Source: Rhizophagus sp. LPA8_4_AMF (lineage: Eukaryota > Glomeromycota > Glomeromycetes > Glomerales > Glomeraceae). From it: 34,205 nt of DNA. The DNA lies in the NCBI GenBank assembly GCA_021464525.1, contig JADRCO010000414.1, forward strand, positions 1 to 34,205, written 5' to 3'. Below, piece after piece: positions 29,584-34,205 of this stretch (positions are counted from its first letter, which is position 1; each line of letters starts with the position of its first letter). The position numbers and the translations under genes were made by a program. The notes under the pieces are model-generated. The model saw nothing but the letters and a program-made list of their open reading frames with translations. It was not told where the DNA came from and searched no databases.

Positions 29584-31100
29584 TCAATTAATTTTACCTT
29601 CTGATTGAATTCCTACAGATTTTTCTAGTTCATAAGGATAATTATCTTCTGAATCTTCAACTTGAGTTTCATCTTCTGAATCTTCGACTTGGGTTTCATC
29701 TTCTGAATCTTCAACTTGAATTCCTACAGAGTTTTTTGGTTCACAAAGACTATTAAAACTCATCAATCGACTAGTATAGATGGCTCTAGGATGAAGCATC
29801 GGTTCAGAAGAATATTCTTGCGAGATTATCTTACGCTCTTCATCAATAAATTCCTTAGCTAATTTTATATCTTCATTATTATGACACATTTTCTTCGAAA
29901 AATTTTCCTTAGAACGCGCTTGATCATCATGAAACCGCCAATTCCTAATTTTTTGAAGTATTTCATTTGATGAAGGTCTTTTTCCTGGATCCGCATCAAG
30001 ACATCGATTTACTAAATCAATATAACATTTTGGTGTTCCTTTAGCTATTTTTGGTCTCCTACCATTGCATATTGCTATTGCAAGATATTCATTATGCGGT
30101 ATATTTCCATAAGGTGGCTTTCCAGTTGACACCTCTACCATAATAATACCAAAACTATAAATATCACTTGCGAAAGTATATTGTTTCCCATTTAATATCT
30201 CAGGTGCCATGTAAGGAAGGACTCCACATACAGTTATAGAATTAGGAGAATTTGAATTATCAACTAAGTGTTGCGCAAGTCCTAAATCAGTAATTTTTGT
30301 ATCGATCTTTTCGTTATAATAAAATTGAAGTATGTTTCCACTATGTAAATCTTTGTGTATATAATTTCTATCATGAATAAAGTCGAGATCATGTATGATA
30401 TTAATTAAAATTTCTAATTTTTCCTCCCATATTAAACATTTGTTTTTGTTTTTAAGATAATCCCTTAAACTTCCATGAGTTGCATATTCTAAAACCATCA
30501 TAAATTCCGCGTTTTGATTTTTTGTTATACCATAAAGTTGTGTGATATGAAAATTAGCATAATTGCATTCATCATGTATTTTTATCTAAATTAAAAAATT
30601 CGCTTATTATACATAATTATTACACATTAATTTTTTTTAGAATTGTAATGTGAAAATCATAAAAAAAATACCTCATTTTTAAAAGCTGCCATATCTGAAT
30701 TTTTAAGTTCTTTAAGTGCAACGCTAATAGGACCAGTACGATCCTTTTCTTTATCATATTTTGGTGCACCTCTTTTCCATGTAGCTGAGTAAATTATAGA
30801 AAACCCACCTTCCCCAATAATTTCAACATTACTAAATTCATCATAAGGTATCCACTCTAAATTATCATAAAAATGTAAAGTTTGTCGTTGTCTTTCTTGG
30901 ATTAGTTCGTCAATTTCAAAATTCCCACTTGCTTTTCCTTCTTTTATAAATCGTCCAGGATCACATTTTTTACACCATGCATATCCAGTATTGGCCTTCT
31001 TACAATCAGAACATATACCAAAGTTTTCTATTTGTTCTCTCAAGTCTTTTGAAAAAATAATCTTTTTCGTTTTAAAAAAATTAAGAAAATTAGTAAACAT
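29584..31100 (-). CDS. Kinase C: TKL-like protein kinase with repeat-expanded acidic tail, 476 aa
   Basis: Exon 1 is 31100-30672 and exon 2 is 30585-29584, with an 86-bp phase-0 intron (30586-30671). ATG at 31100 starts MFTNFLNFFKTKK. CSDC-x9-CKKC lies at 30-46. P-loop GEGGFSIIYSATW starts at 96; Lys130 (VALK), helix-C Glu143, HKDLHSGN with Asp222 and Asn227, Asp243 in DLG, MAPEIL and DIYSFG are all present, so it is predicted active. The C-terminus carries three tandem copies of a nine-residue acidic unit (VEDSEDETQ) at about 433-457, flanked by two SVGIQ words. Kinase A has a single related QIED. Closest relatives in the window are A and B. Two TCACGTGA sites lie upstream. Substrate unknown. 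Confidence 0.93.
29650..29717 (-). repeat. 27-bp coding minisatellite in kinase C
   Basis: The plus-strand unit starting TCTTCTGAATCTTCAACTTG repeats about 2.5-3 times with only a few substitutions, keeping the reading frame. Near-identity between units indicates recent expansion. Confidence 0.85.
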
Positions 31101-31225
31101 AACAAAAGGGGTTCAAAGAATGAAATGGTTTTCTTTTAATACGAAAGAAAAAATTGAATATGTGTAACATTCTTAACCTATCAGATGAGGTCGTTAATGT
31201 ATCCCAGTGACACCAATTTTTCACC

Positions 31226-31314
31226 TCACGTGATTATTGTGGTGCATAAGCCACCGTGTAACATTTAGAAATTTTACTCAATCTCTGGCTAAACTTTTAT
31301 CCCGAGTCACGTGA
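31226..31314. promoter_or_regulatory. Two TCACGTGA palindromes upstream of kinase C
   Basis: Perfect TCACGTGA sites lie at 31226-31233 and 31307-31314, 81 bp apart and about 126 and 207 bp upstream of the ATG. CACGTG is the E-box core bound by fungal bHLH factors. Function here is inferred from position and exact palindromy only. Confidence 0.45.
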
Positions 31315-31319
31315 TACAT

Positions 31320-31335
31320 AATTCTGGCCAGAATT
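31320..31335. repeat. Perfect 16-bp palindrome AATTCTGGCCAGAATT
   Basis: It shares the TGGCCAGAATT core with 971-997 and the region near 9920. It is either a remnant of an inverted-repeat element or a dimer binding site upstream of kinase C. Confidence 0.5.
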
Positions 31336-31549
31336 ATTCGCGTTTCAGATTTCGGAACTTTTGACAATAACAGCTCAAATACGTGATCCATGATGTGGCT
31401 GTATTTAAATATTCTTTTTCTCACATCAAATATTTAACTTTCACTTCTTCAATTGTTCTCCTATTTCTTTATTTTATATTTTATTTTTTGAAAACCTATA
31501 TTATATTTTTAAAGCAAAAAATTGTATTTTATTTATAAAATCAAACTTC

Positions 31550-31830
31550 TCAGTTTTCTCAAAACTATCTGAACAATAGCTCTATAACCTAAAAGAAACT
31601 TGTTCTACTCATAAATTTACATACAATAATAATACTTATATTTGATTAGAATAATATCTCAGTCAAAAATTTTGAAAATTCAAAAAAATATTTTATATGG
31701 AGTGACAATCACTACTAGTGATCTTTAGTAAATCCATTTAATTTAATATTATAAAATTTAAAAAATTAGACTGGTAAAAATCACCGTGATGACAATCACC
31801 ACTGGTGACCACTGGTGACATTTTGACATT
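31550..31830 (-). repeat. Dispersed repeat, right copy (inverted relative to 519-890)
   Basis: The reverse complement of 31550-31622 matches 740-810 (TGTAAATTTATGRGTAGAAC, then AAGTTTCTYTTAGGT). The GTGACAATCACTACTAGTGA words at 31702 and 31790 correspond to the one at 520. The order is mirrored, so the whole element is inverted. Confidence 0.6.
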
Positions 31831-32149
31831 CTCTTTAGTTGGTTTTGTATCAAATATTTTTTTACTTTTCATAGGAATGTTGGGATTCAGGAAATTGAAG
31901 TTCAGGAAATAGGAATTTGGAAAATTCTATGTTTCAGAAAAATGTCCAATTCATGAAATTAGCACTCAGGTAATCAACTTACTTCTGACAAAGTTATATT
32001 TGAGAAAATAGCATTCAGGAAATCGTGCTGTAATCCTACATACCACCTTTTCGTAGTTCATAATTATTACTAGATTCTTCAGTTAACATTCATTTATCTC
32101 ATGTACTATTCCTATGATTTAATCCCACCTATACGGGTACCTGTTACTG

Positions 32150-32580
32150 GTATCTGGACTTTTTGCCGAAGTCTATTTCACCGAAACCCATTTTACCGAA
32201 GCAATTTCACCAAAGGGATATATTACCGAACTGACCGAAGTGCCATTTCACCAAAATGCCATTTCCCTGAATGGATATTTTACTGAATGGCCATTTTGCT
32301 AAAGCCATTTCGATGAAGACTATTTCAGAATTTTTTAATTTTCCTTTCTTTTTTTATTTGTTAAGTTCAAAAAAGATAACAAATTAATCGTACTCATCAA
32401 TTTTCCAAAATATGCAAAATAAAATAGATCAAAGAGAATTTGTTCTTTGAGCATTTTAATCACTAACATTTCTGGCATAATGTCCATTTGAAGAAATGCC
32501 CATTCAGCGAAATATCCCTTTGATGAAACTTCATTTCGGTGAAATGGGTTTCTGTGAATAGACTTTGGCAAAACGTACCA
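32150..32580. repeat. Large imperfect inverted repeat made of TTTCACCGAAATG-like words
   Basis: The left arm (about 32153-32330: TTTTTGCCGAAGTCTATTTC, then ACCGAAACCCATTT, then CAAAGGGATAT) pairs with the right arm (about 32440-32580: ATATCCCTTTGATGAAACTT, then GAAATGGGTTTCTGTGAATA). The spacer is about 110 bp. It is related in vocabulary to 1500-1680. Frames on both strands here are repeat translation. Confidence 0.75.
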
Positions 32581-32931
32581 TAGCCATGATTACTTAATAT
32601 ATCTACAGTTGGCTTTACATGTTGTCTGTTAGTATAATAACGTAAAAGCGTTTATTTATTTTTATTTATTTTTTTATTGTTAGTTTAACTATATATATAA
32701 TTGAGTGAATTAAAAGTTACATAATAATCACAGACAAAATTTTTTCTTTTTAACGAAACAAAATGGTCACAAAAGAAAAAAGCTTTCAATTTAGTATATC
32801 TTATTTATCCATTGAATGAAATTTAGTTTGTTGAGCTTATTTTAAAGATCATGATTCATGACTGCAGTTTTGTAACAAATGTTAATGACCAATTCTTTAA
32901 TTTCCAAAATATTTTACCTTAATTAGGGAGC

Positions 32932-33098
32932 TTACACATATTACGTAATTATTAAAGGGGGGAGGGGGATAATTAAAATCTTACATTACACTTAATAAAG
33001 TCATATGATTTATAAATATCATATTTGATTGGTTGTTAAATCTAATAAGGGGGGAGTGGGTTAAGTTTATATTAACTGAATATTACGTAATATGTACT
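32932..33098. repeat. MITE-like element with ACATATTACGTAAT ends and two G-rich tracts
   Basis: The left end CACATATTACGTAATTA mirrors the right end TATTACGTAATATGTAC. Inside, AAAGGGGGGAGGGGGATAA and AAGGGGGGAGTGGGTTAA form a direct pair on one strand, striking in this AT-rich context. Confidence 0.65.
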
Positions 33099-34012
33099 TA
33101 TATTTACCATTTAGTTAATACAATTTTGGCTATAAGTTTCTTTCTTTTTTAACAACAGAATTGCTTTCCATATACTATTAAAGATGGTTAACGGTCCCAG
33201 AGACTAACAGTTCTGCGTGTAAAAAGTCTTTTCACAATCCTAAAGATCATGTGCCTGGGTCATGTGATAGACTTAATAGGATGGCAGGATTACCTTTCTA
33301 AAGACCAATGAGTTTTCTTTCTTGTTTAAATGTGCTAGCAAATTTCTCAAAAAAAAATATCAAAAGTTAAATAAAAAATTACGTATATAAATTGTGAGAA
33401 GACTGACGAAGCTACTGATATGCCACAAATGAAGGACTGCTACCAACTTTACTTGCCATAGCTGGGCGGTTCTACAAATTTTGAAAATACTAGTATTGAA
33501 ACGATTTCTTCAGTTGTTAATTGATAAACTGTCTTGTGCCTTCAAATTTTGCAAATAACAAAACAACTAACATCAGCTTTAATATATTATTACAATGATT
33601 ATTGTTACCAATCGAACTGAATGGTTTGACAGCTAAAGAAAATTGAATCAGCAGAACCGTAAACTAATTCCCAAACTGTACTCAAGTCAGAACATTCATA
33701 TCTCAGGTTTCAATAAAAAGTTGACTATATTTTGGTGGGCTTTTAGATCATACTATAAGAGACTTTTCGAGTATTTCTGCTATGCCTCTACTTATTAAAA
33801 AATTTCACATGATTGCCAAATCTAATAATTTCCATGATTAAATTCTGAGAATATGTTACAGAGCTAATTAAATGATATTGAGCTTATTCGTGTTTTAAGG
33901 ATCATATGCAAAAAATTTTTGTTGATTATGATAGATAATAGATAGATAATAATAACGAAAATAAGCACGTATTTAAATATAAATAAGATATATGCACTAT
34001 GTATGTATATGT
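33099..34012. other. Spacer without a supported gene
   Basis: Composition at 33400-33780 is less simple than the usual spacer, but no open frame, splice pattern or repeat could be supported. Confidence 0.4.
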
Positions 34013-34096
34013 TGTGCGTCAGATGACGATTTGCGTCAGATGCAGCTGATGTGCGTCAGATATAGATTGATACCTGACGCGCGTCACCTGAATCAC
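34013..34096. repeat. Cluster of TGCGTCAGAT direct repeats with an inverted copy
   Basis: TGCGTCAGAT or TGCGTCAGATG occurs three times in direct orientation (from about 34015, 34032 and 34052). It is followed by the inverted form ACCTGACGCGCGTCACCTG (34072-34090). A short GC-rich foldback or MITE core. Confidence 0.65.
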
Positions 34097-34205
34097 ACAA
34101 TAAAGGTCTTCCATAGTAAACTTTTTTTTTACTAATGAAACTACTTTTTATTCCATAAGTAAACTTGTATGTAACAATAAATTACATATATTATGAAAAT
34201 TTTAT

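Noticed and set aside
1-34205. rRNA, tRNA, CRISPR, prokaryotic operon or viral structure
   Set aside because: No cloverleaf, rRNA signature, spacer array or ribosome-binding-site pattern was found. Introns and the gene family are clearly fungal nuclear, and no transposase or viral gene is visible.

Overview
The window looks like nuclear DNA of an arbuscular mycorrhizal fungus (Glomeromycotina, most likely Rhizophagus or a close relative). It is very AT-rich and gene-poor, packed with short inverted-repeat elements, and its genes are split by 60-90 bp GT-AG introns. The clearest genes belong to the tyrosine-kinase-like (TKL-type) protein kinase family that is greatly expanded in Rhizophagus: a CxxC...CxxC N-terminus followed by a kinase domain with an HKDLHSGN catalytic loop and a DLG motif. 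The genus assignment is inference from these traits.

All well supported genes lie on the minus strand. There are three two-exon kinases, A (8216-9617), B (24774-26146) and C (29584-31100), plus two kinase relics (20229-20741 and 22785-22874). Three tiny four-exon genes, reconstructed here from conserved splice sites, encode a Myb/SANT-like half-domain: F (3850-4411), E (10148-10664) and D (21255-21887). A decayed copy lies at about 22985-23355. Two three-exon genes, I (14367-14715) and H (17992-18469), form a second small family of unknown function inside a roughly 1.3 kb segmental duplication. Weaker candidates are a spliced plus-strand gene (5501-5953), a plus-strand 3' gene end (2083-2303), a 62-codon coiled-coil frame (6392-6580) and a 113-codon minus-strand frame (6758-7099).

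The layout suggests repeated duplication of a two-gene unit. A Myb-like gene lies directly upstream of a kinase on the same strand in three places: E-A with a 530 bp gap, D with the 20.2 kb pseudokinase with a 513 bp gap, and the 23.1 kb relic with the 22.8 kb kinase relic. The copies then diverged. Kinase B lost its catalytic aspartate, kinase C gained a 27-bp coding minisatellite, gene F ends inside a tandem array after a small deletion, and gene D takes its last codons and stop from a TA-flanked mini-transposon.

The remaining DNA is mostly short repeats: a near-perfect 268 bp foldback at the left edge, several MITE-like elements, hairpins near 12.75 and 13.25 kb, scattered telomere-like CCCTAA tracts, and an inverted pair of a dispersed repeat at both ends of the window. 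I saw no rRNA, tRNA, CRISPR array or intact transposase.
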